A DNA stretch of 26,091 nt from Spirochaetales bacterium (GTDB lineage: Bacteria; Desulfobacterota_D; UBA1144). The DNA lies in NCBI GenBank assembly GCA_002730475.1, contig PCAG01000048.1, positions 1-26,091 on the forward strand. Direction: 5' to 3'. Each line of letters opens with the position of its first letter. Position 1 is the stretch's first letter. Of the stretch, positions 7,037 to 15,611 are shown in pieces. The translations under genes and the position numbers were made by a program. The notes beneath the pieces are model-generated. The model ran no database searches. It saw only the letters and a list, made by a program, of their open reading frames with translations, and was not told the origin of the DNA.

Positions 7037-9697
7037 TTAATTTGATTCTTGCATTTGTCGAAGTACGGTTTGCAATATTCCGCCATTATAGAAATATTCG
7101 ACTTCCACAGCCGAATCAAGTCTACAAACAACATCAATCTTCCTAGATGAGCCAGAATTGTCTTCTATGTCGATACTTAATTGACATAATGGCTTAAGAT
7201 TAGATGTAATTTCAGAAATTGTGAACTTCTCATTTCCTGTTATATTATGAAACTCAGCGCTTTCATCTTCTAAAAACTGTAGCGGCAAAACACCCATTCC
7301 AACCAAATTGCTTCTATGAATTCTTTCAAAACTTTCAGCGATAACCGCCCTGACTCCTAATAGCATTGTGCCTTTTGCGGCCCAATCTCTTGAACTACCG
7401 GTGCCATATTCCTTTCCGGCAATTACAATTAGCGGAGTGTTTTGTTCCTTATATTTCATGGCGGCATCGTATATCGAAAGAGTTTCTCCGGCATCAAAAA
7501 GCTTCGTAAAACCTCCCTCGATACCGTCAAGCAGCTTATTTTGAATCCTAATATTAGCAAAGGTCCCTCTCATCATGACCTCATGATTGCCTCTCCTAGA
7601 GCCATAGCTATTAAAATATTTAATATCAACCCCTCTGTCCGTTAAATATTTACCTGCAGGTGTATCTTGTGCAAAAGAACCAGCAGGAGAGATATGATCC
7701 GTGGTTATTGAATCTCCAAGATAGGCTAAGACTCTTGCATTTTTAATGTCTGAAATTTCAGGTAATTTAATTGAAAAATCTTCGAAGAATCCAGGTTTTT
7801 GTATATAAGTGGATTTATTGCTCCATTCATAAATCAGACCTTCCGGTATCAATATTGACTCCCATCTTTCATCGCCAATGAATATATTTTTATATCTATC
7901 AGTAAAAGTATCTGAAGAAATCGAACTATTGACTGTTTGCTTAACTTCATCATTTGTAGGCCATATGTCTTTTAAATAAATATTTTTTCCATCTGCTGAT
8001 ACCCCAATCCTTTCATTGTGAAAATCTATATCGACAGTTCCAGCTAAAGCATAAGCGACAACTAAAGGTGGCGAACCAAGATAGGATAATCTTACTAAAG
8101 GGTGGACCCTTCCTTCAAAATTTCTATTTCCACTTGACACCGCTGCTACATGTAAAGAATTATCTACAATTATGTCGCCCACTTCTTGTGGCAATGGGCC
8201 ACTATTTCCTATGCAAGTTGTACAACCAAATCCAACTGTTTTAAAACCTATTTGGGATAAGCTATCTAATAAACCGGCATTACTTAGATAGTCAACAACT
8301 ACCTTTGAACCTGGAGCTAGACTAGTCTTAACATACGAAGGAGCTTTTAATCCCAATTCGCAAGCTTTTTTTGCAACTAATCCCGCCGTAATCATGACAT
8401 AAGGATTAGAAGTATTAGTACAACTTGTAATAGCCGCCAATACTACCGAACCATTCTTTAAAGATTCATTAGAACTTTTTAGTTTAAAATTATCTAAATT
8501 ATTAATTTCCCTTGATTTCAATTCTTTATGAAAAGTATTCTTCATTTCTGATAGAAGAATCCTGTCCTGAGGTCTTTTGGGTCCTGCGAGTGAGGGTTGC
8601 ACAGTTTCAAGATTTAAGTATAGAGATTTATAATATTCTGGGTCTTTGCTTGATTTATCTCGAAAACTATTTTGGCTTTTATAATATGTTTCCACCAACT
8701 CTATTTCTTCTGATGTTCTCCCAGTTAATTTCAAATAATTTAGTGCTTCTTGGTCAACAGGGAAGAACCCCATCGTCGCTCCATACTCAGGTGCCATATT
8801 TGCAATTGTTGCCCTATCTGGAAGGGGTAAGTTGTCCAATCCAGATCCGTAAAACTCCACGAACTTGCCTACAACTCCTTCTTTTCTAAGTACCTCAGTA
8901 ATATTAAGGACTAAATCAGTTGCGGTTACACCTTCACACAAATTTCCTTCTAACTTAAATCCTATTACATCAGGAATTAAAAAATATAAGGGCTGGCCCA
9001 ACATAGCGGCCTCAGCTTCAATCCCTCCAACCCCCCAACCTAGGACGCTTATACCGTTAATCATAGTCGTGTGAGAATCCGTTCCGACTAATGTATCTGG
9101 AATACAAACCTCAGTATTATCTTTGTTAATTTTCCGAACTAGCTTGGCAAGATATTCTAAGTTAACTTGATGCACAATTCCATTTCCTGGGGGTACCGCT
9201 CTAAAGTTAGTAAAAGCTTCTTGTGCCCACCTCAAGAAGGAATATCTTTCCTGATTTCTTTCAAACTCAAGCTTCGTATTTAAGGAAAGAGAATTTTCTT
9301 CTCTGAAATAATCAACTTGAACTGAGTGATCAATTACTAAATCAACCGGAACTAGAGGATTTATCGATTCTGTATTACCACCCAATTTACTTACAATATC
9401 TCTCATGGCAGCCAAATCAGCAACACAAGGAACTCCAGTAAAATCTTGAAGTATAACTCTTGAAGGTCTAAAGGGTATTTCAAATTTTTCAGTTTTATTA
9501 AAGATAAATTTCTTTATTAGTTCTTCATTGACAATCTTGTTGTCGAAATTCCTTATAAGGTTTTCCAGCAAGATTCTTAACGAGTACGGCATGCACTCTA
9601 AATCAAAAGAAAGATTGTCAGACAATCTAGGTAAAGAATAATAAGCAAGTTTTCTATTTGGAAGCTCAATCTCGGTCAAAAAATCTTTGTTGTCCAT
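7037..9697 (-). CDS. acnA: Aconitate hydratase A
   Basis: AcnA isomerises citrate to isocitrate through a [4Fe-4S] cluster. The 886-residue product has the AcnA/IRP1 length. The cluster cysteines are C426 (SCTNTSNP), C492 and C495 ([14 protein letters not shown]). It has VGTDSHTTM near 204-212, [13 protein letters not shown] near 224-236, and the swivel-domain motif [15 protein letters not shown] in the C-terminal part. ATG 9697 gives the expected N-terminus but has only a weak Shine-Dalgarno; it begins 16 bases after the rpiB stop, so coupling is likely. It opens the TCA run, with icd 63 bases downstream. AcnA-type enzymes can also bind RNA when they lose iron; nothing in the sequence shows whether this one does. 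Confidence 0.96.
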   Translation of the reverse strand: MDNKDFLTEIELPNRKLAYYSLPRLSDNLSFDLECMPYSLRILLENLIRNFDNKIVNEELIKKFIFNKTEKFEIPFRPSRVILQDFTGVPCVADLAAMRDIVSKLGGNTESINPLVPVDLVIDHSVQVDYFREENSLSLNTKLEFERNQERYSFLRWAQEAFTNFRAVPPGNGIVHQVNLEYLAKLVRKINKDNTEVCIPDTLVGTDSHTTMINGISVLGWGVGGIEAEAAMLGQPLYFLIPDVIGFKLEGNLCEGVTATDLVLNITEVLRKEGVVGKFVEFYGSGLDNLPLPDRATIANMAPEYGATMGFFPVDQEALNYLKLTGRTSEEIELVETYYKSQNSFRDKSSKDPEYYKSLYLNLETVQPSLAGPKRPQDRILLSEMKNTFHKELKSREINNLDNFKLKSSNESLKNGSVVLAAITSCTNTSNPYVMITAGLVAKKACELGLKAPSYVKTSLAPGSKVVVDYLSNAGLLDSLSQIGFKTVGFGCTTCIGNSGPLPQEVGDIIVDNSLHVAAVSSGNRNFEGRVHPLVRLSYLGSPPLVVAYALAGTVDIDFHNERIGVSADGKNIYLKDIWPTNDEVKQTVNSSISSDTFTDRYKNIFIGDERWESILIPEGLIYEWSNKSTYIQKPGFFEDFSIKLPEISDIKNARVLAYLGDSITTDHISPAGSFAQDTPAGKYLTDRGVDIKYFNSYGSRRGNHEVMMRGTFANIRIQNKLLDGIEGGFTKLFDAGETLSIYDAAMKYKEQNTPLIVIAGKEYGTGSSRDWAAKGTMLLGVRAVIAESFERIHRSNLVGMGVLPLQFLEDESAEFHNITGNEKFTISEITSNLKPLCQLSIDIEDNSGSSRKIDVVCRLDSAVEVEYFYNGGILQTVLRQMQESN

Positions 9698-9713
9698 TTA
9701 GTTAATCAAATAC

Positions 9714-10166
9714 CTATTCCCCGAAATTAATATTTTCTATTTGTTTCAGCTTGTTCAGCCGTGCCTCGTGCCTTCCTGACTCAAAGTCTGTTGTCAGCCA
9801 AAGCTCCACAATATTTTTCGCTACAGCGGTTGATAGATGCTTGGCGCCTAAAGCAAGAATATTGGCATTATTATGAGACCTAGACATTATTGCCACATTG
9901 ACATCGTTTGCGACAATAGCTCTAACATTGGGATATTTATTCGCAACTATATTCATTCCACACCCCGATGCGCAAATCAAAATTCCTCTTTCAAACTGGC
10001 CCTGAGATACTCTTTGTGCAACTTCAGATGCGGAATCCGGATAGTCAACCGCCTTGTCAGAAAAAGTTCCAAAGTCTTTATACCCAAAATCTAATTTTTC
10101 TAGATAATTTTTTAGCTCTTCCTTGAGTGCAAAGCCTCTATGGTCAGAGCCTATGGCGATTTTCAT
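9714..10166 (-). CDS. rpiB: Ribose-5-phosphate isomerase B
   Basis: RpiB interconverts ribose-5-phosphate and ribulose-5-phosphate in the pentose phosphate pathway. The 150-residue product of the RpiB/LacA family begins MKIAIGSDHRGFALK, with D8 and H9. C65 in GILICASGCGM sits at the position of the catalytic Cys65 of E. coli RpiB. The phosphate-binding glycine loop and NIVANKYPNVRA follow. ATG 10166 is chosen over the longer frame because it starts the conserved core, lies one base after the fabF stop and has GAGGGG just upstream. The order acpP-fabF-rpiB is familiar from deltaproteobacterial and related genomes, where glyA usually follows. Here acnA follows instead. Confidence 0.94.
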   Translation of the reverse strand: MKIAIGSDHRGFALKEELKNYLEKLDFGYKDFGTFSDKAVDYPDSASEVAQRVSQGQFERGILICASGCGMNIVANKYPNVRAIVANDVNVAIMSRSHNNANILALGAKHLSTAVAKNIVELWLTTDFESGRHEARLNKLKQIENINFGE

Positions 10167-10167
10167 T

Positions 10168-11403
10168 TTACCCCTCAAATTTCTTAAAAACCAAACTACA
10201 ATTAGTTCCACCAAAACCAAAAGAATTACTAACAATCACGTTTATATCTTTCTCAATAGAAACATGTGGAACATAATTAAGGTCACATCCTTCTTGGGGA
10301 TTGTCCAAATTAATTGTTGGCGGAACTACCCCTTCGTGAAGAGCTAATGCGCTAATACCAGCTTCAATTCCACCAGCAGCCCCCAGAAGATGACCAGTGA
10401 TTGATTTCGTTGAACTCACTAATAAATTCTTAGAATGAGAATCAAAGACTTTCTTGATCGCATTCGTTTCGTTTATATCGTTTTGCTGAGTAGATGTTCC
10501 ATGAGCGTTAATATAGTCAACCTCATCATGATTAATCTTTGAATTTCTTAATGCAGAACTCATACATATAACAGGTCCTTCGATAGACGGAGATGTAATA
10601 TGATGAGCGTCTCCGCTCATACCTGAACTAAGCAGCTCAGCATAAATTGTCGCCCCTCTTTTTTTTGCATGGTTTAACTCTTCTAGAATAACAAGCCCGG
10701 AGCCCTCGGACATAACGAATCCATCTCTATCTTTGTCGAACGGCCTTGACGCACCTTGAGGATTCTCATTTCTGGTAGAAATTGCCCTCATTACATTGAA
10801 TCCCGATATCGCCACGTGAACCAGTGGTGCTTCAGCACCTCCGGCTACCATTGCTACGGCATCTCCTCGTTCAATCATCATGGCAGCATATGCTACAGCA
10901 TGGGCTCCCGCGGCACATGCGGTTGCAGTAGCGCAATTTGGTCCTTTTAAATTATTAAAAATTGATACGTAACCAGCCGCCATGTTTGGAACCATGGAAG
11001 GAACAAAGAATGGAGAAACTCTTGATGGACCTTTCTCATTGTAGACATTAACATTATTTACAAAAGTCTGAATTCCACCTATCCCCGAGCCAATATAGGA
11101 TCCGACCAAATGAGAATTCTCATCGGTTATTTCCAAGCCCGAATCCTTAAGTGCCAAAGAGGCCGCGGCGGCAGCGAAACAGATAAAAATATCATTCCTT
11201 CGAGCTTCCTTAGCATCCATGAAATCTTCAGGATTAAAATCAGAAGGAACTTCCCCGCCGAATTTAGTTTTTAAATCCGAAGCATCAATTTTGGTAAGAA
11301 AATCTATACCGGAAACACCTTCTTTAACTTTAGACCACACCTGGTCCTTCCCAATCCCTAAAGAAGAAAGCATTCCTATGCCTGTTACAACAACTCTGTT
11401 CAT
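10168..11403 (-). CDS. fabF: Beta-ketoacyl-ACP synthase II FabF
   Basis: FabF condenses malonyl-ACP with acyl-ACP during fatty-acid elongation. The 411-residue thiolase-fold protein begins MNRVVVTGIGMLSSLG. It shows the full triad and lysine: C163 in ATACAAGAHA, H301 in NAHGTSTQQND, K333 and H338 in STKSITGHLLGAAGG. These match E. coli numbering to within two residues. The protein ends in SNSFGFGGTNCSLVF. The start ATG 11403 follows the acpP stop by 5 bases and has no clear Shine-Dalgarno, so it probably relies on coupling. Because fabH is absent from this operon, FabF may not be the only condensing enzyme in the cell. Confidence 0.96.
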   Translation of the reverse strand: MNRVVVTGIGMLSSLGIGKDQVWSKVKEGVSGIDFLTKIDASDLKTKFGGEVPSDFNPEDFMDAKEARRNDIFICFAAAAASLALKDSGLEITDENSHLVGSYIGSGIGGIQTFVNNVNVYNEKGPSRVSPFFVPSMVPNMAAGYVSIFNNLKGPNCATATACAAGAHAVAYAAMMIERGDAVAMVAGGAEAPLVHVAISGFNVMRAISTRNENPQGASRPFDKDRDGFVMSEGSGLVILEELNHAKKRGATIYAELLSSGMSGDAHHITSPSIEGPVICMSSALRNSKINHDEVDYINAHGTSTQQNDINETNAIKKVFDSHSKNLLVSSTKSITGHLLGAAGGIEAGISALALHEGVVPPTINLDNPQEGCDLNYVPHVSIEKDINVIVSNSFGFGGTNCSLVFKKFEG

Positions 11404-11408
11404 TGTAT

Positions 11409-11648
11409 TTATTTTTTATTTTTAATAATATAATTAATGGCATCACTGACTTTAAGAATTTTTTCAGCATCTTCATCCGCTATCTCAACACTGAATTCAT
11501 CTTCCATACTCATAATAAGCTCAACCAAATCTAAAGAATCAGCCTCTAAATCCTCAATAAATTGAGAATCCGGCGTAATCTCACTTTCGTTCCTACCCAA
11601 TTGTGAGGCAATCATTGAGATCACTTTCTGTTTTATTTCTTCTGACAT
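11409..11648 (-). CDS. acpP: Acyl carrier protein
   Basis: AcpP carries growing acyl chains on a phosphopantetheine arm. The 79-residue acidic product has the attachment site S38 in LEADSLDLVELIMSME and the typical four-helix pattern, with a basic tip at the very end (IIKNKK). A near-perfect Shine-Dalgarno AAGGAGG, which overlaps the fabG stop codon, precedes ATG 11648 by about 6 bases. This is the strongest ribosome binding site in the fab operon and fits the high demand for ACP. It lies between fabG and fabF as in many bacteria. Confidence 0.97.
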   Translation of the reverse strand: MSEEIKQKVISMIASQLGRNESEITPDSQFIEDLEADSLDLVELIMSMEDEFSVEIADEDAEKILKVSDAINYIIKNKK

Positions 11649-11659
11649 AAAATCCTCCT

Positions 11660-12400
11660 TTAGGTGTAAAGACCACCATTAATCCTTAAAATCTCTCCAG
11701 TTATATATGATGAATCATCTGAGGCTAAAAACAATATAGCTTTTGCCACATCTTCTGGTTCACCAAATCTCGAAAGTGGTATTAGTTCCTTATACTTCTC
11801 TTTAGTTTCCTCTGGCAACACATCCGTAAGATTCGTCATTATAAATCCTGGGCTTACAGCATTGACATTAATATTCTTTGATCCCAATTCCTTCGCTAAA
11901 GACTTAGTGAATCCCATTATTCCTGATTTTGTAGATGCATAATTTGCCTGACCTGGATTGCCCATCTCGCCAGCCACTGAAGCAACATTAATTATTTTCC
12001 CATATTTATTTTTAATCATTGACCGAACCACGTTTTTCGTACAATGAAAAACACCTTTCATGTTTACGTTAAAAACTTCGTCCCACTGCTCTTCTTTCAT
12101 TCTCATAAACAACGAATCTCGCGTTATTCCTGCATTGTTAACTAGAATATCTATTCTGCCATACTTCTCTAATACATATTTGATTTTTTCCTCTACCGTA
12201 TCAGATTCAGTTATGTTAAATTGTAAAAATTCAGATTGACCGCCTAAATCTTCAATCTCTTTTAACACTTCTTGTGCTGAATCTTCGGAGCTTACGTCAT
12301 TTAGAATGACAGTAGCTCCTGCCTTAGCAAATTCTAGCGCTACAGCTCTGCCTATGCCTCTACAACCACCTGTTATTAATGCAATCTTATCATTTAACAT
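11660..12400 (-). CDS. fabG: 3-oxoacyl-ACP reductase FabG
   Basis: FabG reduces 3-oxoacyl-ACP with NADPH in fatty-acid elongation. The 246-residue short-chain dehydrogenase has the cofactor motif TGGCRGIG at 10-17 and NNAG at 88-91. Its catalytic tetrad is N113, S141, Y154 and K158 (NYASTKSG). The C-terminus DDSSYITGEILRINGGLYT is typical of FabG. The start ATG 12400 lies 2 bases after the fabD stop with little Shine-Dalgarno, again suggesting coupling. The context between fabD and acpP makes this the elongation reductase rather than one of the many other family members. Confidence 0.96.
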   Translation of the reverse strand: MLNDKIALITGGCRGIGRAVALEFAKAGATVILNDVSSEDSAQEVLKEIEDLGGQSEFLQFNITESDTVEEKIKYVLEKYGRIDILVNNAGITRDSLFMRMKEEQWDEVFNVNMKGVFHCTKNVVRSMIKNKYGKIINVASVAGEMGNPGQANYASTKSGIMGFTKSLAKELGSKNINVNAVSPGFIMTNLTDVLPEETKEKYKELIPLSRFGEPEDVAKAILFLASDDSSYITGEILRINGGLYT

Positions 12401-12402
12401 TT

Positions 12403-13317
12403 TTATAATTTTTCCAAATCAGCTTTTTCACCAAAATTAGATATTTCGCAATCTGGCGCAATTCTCTTAATTAATCCCGATAAAACATTTTTTGGTCCTA
12501 CCTCAAGAAAGGTTTTAACTCCTAAATTTTTATTAAGATGACTAATAGATTGATGCCATAGGACTGGGCTGATTAGTTGATCAAGAAGAAGATTTTTAAT
12601 TTTGTCTTTATCACTAAGGGTTTTTGCATTGAAGTTGGAAACCATAGGTATTTTAAAATCTAGGAAGCTAATCGAATCTAGAACTATCTTCATTTTCTCA
12701 ACGGCAGATTGCATAAGTTCGGAATGGAAAGGAGCGCTAATATCGAGCAAAACAACTCTTCGTGCTCCAGCTTTTTTTGCTAATTCAGAGGCTTTCTCGA
12801 CTGCATGCTTGACTCCGGATATGACGACTTGGCCAATACTATTGTAATTTGCTGGTGCAACATAGGAATCATTTTCCGATGCCTCCTTGCAAATTTCATC
12901 AACCTGCTCGTCTGGTAAACCCAAAACGGCAGCCATTCCGCCTACTCCGAGTGGCACTGCTTCTTGTGTGTATTCACCTCTTTTTCTTACGGCCCAAATC
13001 GCATCTTCAAAGTCTAAAGAACCAGAAGCCACCAAGGCTGAATATTCACCAAGACTATGTCCGGCCACAAAATCTGGTTTAATATTTCTCTCCGAATTTA
13101 AAACTCTGTAGGCTGCAGTGCTTACAGTTAAGATAGCAGGCTGAGCATTTACAGTTAAATGAACATCCTCGTTTTCGAAACAAAGCTCCTTCATGTCTAT
13201 CCCAAGTTTATCGCTTGCTTGCGCAAATGTTTCTCTGGCTATCTTAAAATTGTCATGAAGATTTTTACCCATTCCAACAAATTGGGAACCTTGCCCTGGA
13301 AAAACCAACGCTAACAT
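12403..13317 (-). CDS. fabD: Malonyl-CoA:ACP transacylase FabD
   Basis: FabD loads malonyl from CoA onto ACP. The 304-residue product begins MLALVFPGQGSQFVGMG, the family's N-terminus. It has the nucleophile S88 in GHSLGEYSALV, the histidine in APFHSELM, and a C-terminal EVGPKNVLSGL. ATG 13317 is chosen because it starts the conserved PGQGSQ strand and has AGGGTG 11 bases upstream. ATG 13347 and TTG 13353 are also in frame, but they add 10-12 residues absent from the family and lack a Shine-Dalgarno. It follows rpmF directly; plsX and fabH, which often lie between these two genes, are missing. Confidence 0.95.
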   Translation of the reverse strand: MLALVFPGQGSQFVGMGKNLHDNFKIARETFAQASDKLGIDMKELCFENEDVHLTVNAQPAILTVSTAAYRVLNSERNIKPDFVAGHSLGEYSALVASGSLDFEDAIWAVRKRGEYTQEAVPLGVGGMAAVLGLPDEQVDEICKEASENDSYVAPANYNSIGQVVISGVKHAVEKASELAKKAGARRVVLLDISAPFHSELMQSAVEKMKIVLDSISFLDFKIPMVSNFNAKTLSDKDKIKNLLLDQLISPVLWHQSISHLNKNLGVKTFLEVGPKNVLSGLIKRIAPDCEISNFGEKADLEKL

Positions 13318-13356
13318 ATTTTTTTTTACACCCTGCAACAAGAACATACTCAACGA

Positions 13357-13521
13357 TTAGACTTTCTTTGATGCCTCGTAATCTTCAATGGAACTATATC
13401 TATGAGATATTTTAAGCTCCCCAGATTTTTTATCTTTCGAAAGACCAGCAAGCAAAATTTTTTGATGATTTCTTCTTTTCCTAACCTTAGATTTGGAAGA
13501 CTTTCTTTTTGGTACTGCCAT
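13357..13521 (-). CDS. rpmF: 50S ribosomal protein L32, zinc-free form
   Basis: This short gene encodes 54 residues beginning MAVPKRKSSKSKVRKRRNHQ, the basic N-terminus of ribosomal protein L32. The rest (LLAGLSKDKKSGELKISHRY...) resembles the proteobacterial form: it has SGE and a following His and lacks the two CxxC pairs of zinc-binding L32 proteins. L32 is a component of the large subunit near the peptidyl-transferase region. The start ATG 13521 has AAGGATG shortly upstream, and a strong promoter-like pair lies behind it. rpmF heads the fab operon as in E. coli and many other bacteria, tying ribosome and lipid synthesis together. Confidence 0.95.
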   Translation of the reverse strand: MAVPKRKSSKSKVRKRRNHQKILLAGLSKDKKSGELKISHRYSSIEDYEASKKV

Positions 13522-13543
13522 ATAATCATCCTTTTTAACGTCT

Positions 13544-13571
13544 ATTATAGGACAATATCATTATTTTACAA
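13544..13571 (-). promoter_or_regulatory. Likely sigma-70 promoter of the rpmF-fab operon
   Basis: On the minus strand a perfect TATAAT (13544-13549) and a 4/6 match TTGTAA (13566-13571) are separated by 16 bases. A start near 13537 would give a leader of about 16 bases with the rpmF Shine-Dalgarno inside. The -35 overlaps the last codons of the ABC ATPase gene. It is the best promoter match I found in the window, but it is predicted from sequence only. Confidence 0.5.
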
Positions 13572-15084
13572 CTTGCAAGAGTTTTTTTGTTTCGGTATGT
13601 TCTGGATTATTAAATACCTGACTGGTTATGCCCATCTCCACTATTTCCGCACCTGATAAAACCATGACTTTATCACATAAATTCTTAATCAGTCTAAAAT
13701 CGTGCGTTATGAACAAGACGGTTAAATTGCTCGATTTCATAAGTTCTTTGATAATTATAATTATTTCCGATTGGGATTTTATATCTAGCGAAGACATTGG
13801 TTCATCAAATATGATAAATTCAGGCTCAGACAATATGGCCTTTAAAATTAACACCTTTTGTCTTTGGCCTCCACTTAGGCTCATTGGATATTTATCCAAG
13901 ACTTCAGGAGGCAGACCCATTTTTATAGAGTCTAGTCTAATTTTCTCAACCTTATTAAAAGATTTATCCCCTTGATTAATTTCAAAAGAATCTAAAAGGA
14001 TATCCCTTATAGATCTTTTAGGATTAAGGGAGCCAAACAAGTCCTGAAAAACGATTTGGACATTTCTTGCATAGTCTTTTCGCTTAATCATAGCTATTGG
14101 ATTTCTCTTAAAAAGAATCTCTCCAGAATTAGGACTTAAAAGCTTTGTAATCAACTTAGATATGGTACTTTTTCCAGAACCGCTTAGCCCTATCAATCCT
14201 AAAGCCTCTCCTTTGTTAATTAAAATATCTAAATTTTTTATTGTCCATTCGGCAGATTCAGTGAATTTGAAAAATATTTTATTCATATTAATAATTTCAT
14301 TTTTGCTATCATTAGCATCTAAATAATCATTTGTCGGAGATTTTTCTTCTCTAAGTATTGCTTGGTGTTTGTCGTAAGCTTTATCAACTTCTTGCGCAGA
14401 TTGAAATCTTAATAATTTCTTTTTTCGTATTTGATAATGATCCGAACAATAATTAACAGCAATGCGTGAATCATGAGTAATAATGAGTATGGTCAACCCC
14501 CTCTCCTTTGAAATTTTTGACAATAAGTCCAGAATTAATTTCTCATTTACTGCATCAAGTGATGATGTCGCCTCATCTGCAATTAAAATTTTGGGGTCGT
14601 TTTGAAGTGCTAGGGCTATTAAAATTCTTTGAGCCATACCGCCACTTAGCTCATGAGGATAACTACCTAAAAGATTCTCTACGTCATTGAAACCAACTTC
14701 AACAAGCAATTTAACTATTTTTTTTTTCAAATCGTCTTTATTGGACACATCATCTCTAGCATGTATTTCAAAATGTTTAAATATATTAATCACTGGATTT
14801 AATGAGGACAGGGGCTCTTGGGGAATATAAGATATATTTTTTTCATAATTATTCTCAATCTTCTTGCCGTTAAAACAAAAGGTTTGATAATTTTTTCTGG
14901 CTCTATATTCGTTCTCTTTTGACATTATCGCATATGCCAATAGGGACTTTCCCGACCCACTGTCCCCCATCAACGATATGAGCTTCGGTTCTTCTATAAC
15001 AAGATCTATATCTTCTAAAAATATTTCTTTGTTTTTATCATCTGAAATTACATTCATTGATTTTATTTCAAGCAAGTTATCCAT
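13561..15084 (-). CDS. Tandem ABC transporter ATPase, oligopeptide/dipeptide (DppDF/YejF-like) type
   Basis: The 507-residue protein fuses two complete ABC ATPase domains. Domain 1 has Walker A GDSGSGKS (40-47), signature LSGGM (146-150), Walker B LIADEATS (167-174) and H204. Domain 2 has Walker A GLSGSGKST (299-307), signature LSGGQ (403-407), Walker B IIFDEP (424-429) and H461. The QEPLSSLNP and QDLFGSLNPKRSI stretches are typical of the peptide/nickel importer family. The usual C-terminal HPYT-type tail is degenerate in both halves. No permease or binding-protein gene adjoins it: upstream is a divergent gene, downstream rpmF. It would have to pair with permeases encoded elsewhere, so substrate and direction are unknown. 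ATG 15084 has no clear Shine-Dalgarno. Confidence 0.85.
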   Translation of the reverse strand: MDNLLEIKSMNVISDDKNKEIFLEDIDLVIEEPKLISLMGDSGSGKSLLAYAIMSKENEYRARKNYQTFCFNGKKIENNYEKNISYIPQEPLSSLNPVINIFKHFEIHARDDVSNKDDLKKKIVKLLVEVGFNDVENLLGSYPHELSGGMAQRILIALALQNDPKILIADEATSSLDAVNEKLILDLLSKISKERGLTILIITHDSRIAVNYCSDHYQIRKKKLLRFQSAQEVDKAYDKHQAILREEKSPTNDYLDANDSKNEIINMNKIFFKFTESAEWTIKNLDILINKGEALGLIGLSGSGKSTISKLITKLLSPNSGEILFKRNPIAMIKRKDYARNVQIVFQDLFGSLNPKRSIRDILLDSFEINQGDKSFNKVEKIRLDSIKMGLPPEVLDKYPMSLSGGQRQKVLILKAILSEPEFIIFDEPMSSLDIKSQSEIIIIIKELMKSSNLTVLFITHDFRLIKNLCDKVMVLSGAEIVEMGITSQVFNNPEHTETKKLLQVVK

Positions 15085-15093
15085 ATACAGTAA

Positions 15094-15118
15094 ATCTTAG
15101 TTGATTTCCTACTAAGAT
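15094..15118. promoter_or_regulatory. Inverted repeat between divergent genes, possible operator
   Basis: A perfect 8-base inverted repeat, ATCTTAGT (15094-15101) and ACTAAGAT (15111-15118), with a 9-base spacer, fills most of the 38-base gap between the ABC ATPase gene and the plus-strand pair. Its position is right for a regulator acting on both directions. A TATAAT at 15126-15131 on the plus strand lies just outside it. No regulator gene is nearby. An RNA hairpin role is also possible. Confidence 0.4.
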
Positions 15119-15122
15119 AAAA

Positions 15123-15611
15123 GTGTATAATTATGAGGTGGAAACATTTATCAAAAGACTGGTTATCGGCGGAGCCGTGTTTGTATTTATCTGTGGGCTT
15201 ATCTCTTTGTATCTTAATGATATAGAATCCAAGAGAAAGAAAAATAACATTGTTGTTAATTCGTTTATAGAAGAAGAAGTCTATAAGGACAAAGAGAAAA
15301 CCATTTCGTTGCTTACAGGGTCCGATAAGGTAAAAAAATACAATTCTTCTTATCTGTTGCCGGTGCTTTCGGCCAATTATTTATTTCAACTAGAAGAGCT
15401 GGATGGTTCCCTAATAATGTTAGAGAATGTGTCAGAACCAGAATCAGATCTATTAAACGATCTCATTTTTTCTTTAAAAAGTAAGGTCTATGCTAAAAAA
15501 GGGATGTGCAATCAATCTTTGCAATCTTTTCGAAAAATAAGCTTTTATAACTCAATCACAACAAATACCAAATCATATCTAAGAAGATGTCTAAAGGAGG
15601 AAGGTGTATGA
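15123..15611 (+). CDS. Small membrane-anchored protein of unknown function, YfgM/TPR-like architecture
   Basis: I do not recognise this 162-residue protein with certainty. It has a short charged N-terminus and one membrane helix at about 13-30, followed by a Lys/Arg-rich stretch (ESKRKKNN) and a mostly helical soluble part. Around residues 85-150 the helices are spaced like degenerate TPR units (LLPVLSANYLFQLEELDGSL, then KSKVYAKKGMCNQSLQSF). This recalls YfgM-type anchored TPR proteins that assist at the Sec translocon, but the match is architectural only. The start is uncertain: GTG 15123 gives the full frame, GTG 15138 is an alternative, and GAGGTGG at 15135-15141 is ideally placed only for a rare ATC start at 15150. 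Its stop overlaps the next gene's ATG in ATGA, so the two are coupled. Confidence 0.6.
   Translation: MYNYEVETFIKRLVIGGAVFVFICGLISLYLNDIESKRKKNNIVVNSFIEEEVYKDKEKTISLLTGSDKVKKYNSSYLLPVLSANYLFQLEELDGSLIMLENVSEPESDLLNDLIFSLKSKVYAKKGMCNQSLQSFRKISFYNSITTNTKSYLRRCLKEEGV

Noticed and set aside
10167..10235. Hydrophobic N-terminal extension of RpiB
   Set aside because: It is the end of fabF read in another frame. The RpiB core starts at 10166 with its own Shine-Dalgarno.
13402..13656. Plus-strand open frame of 84 codons
   Set aside because: It is antisense to rpmF and the end of the ABC ATPase, and has no ribosome binding site or recognisable domain.
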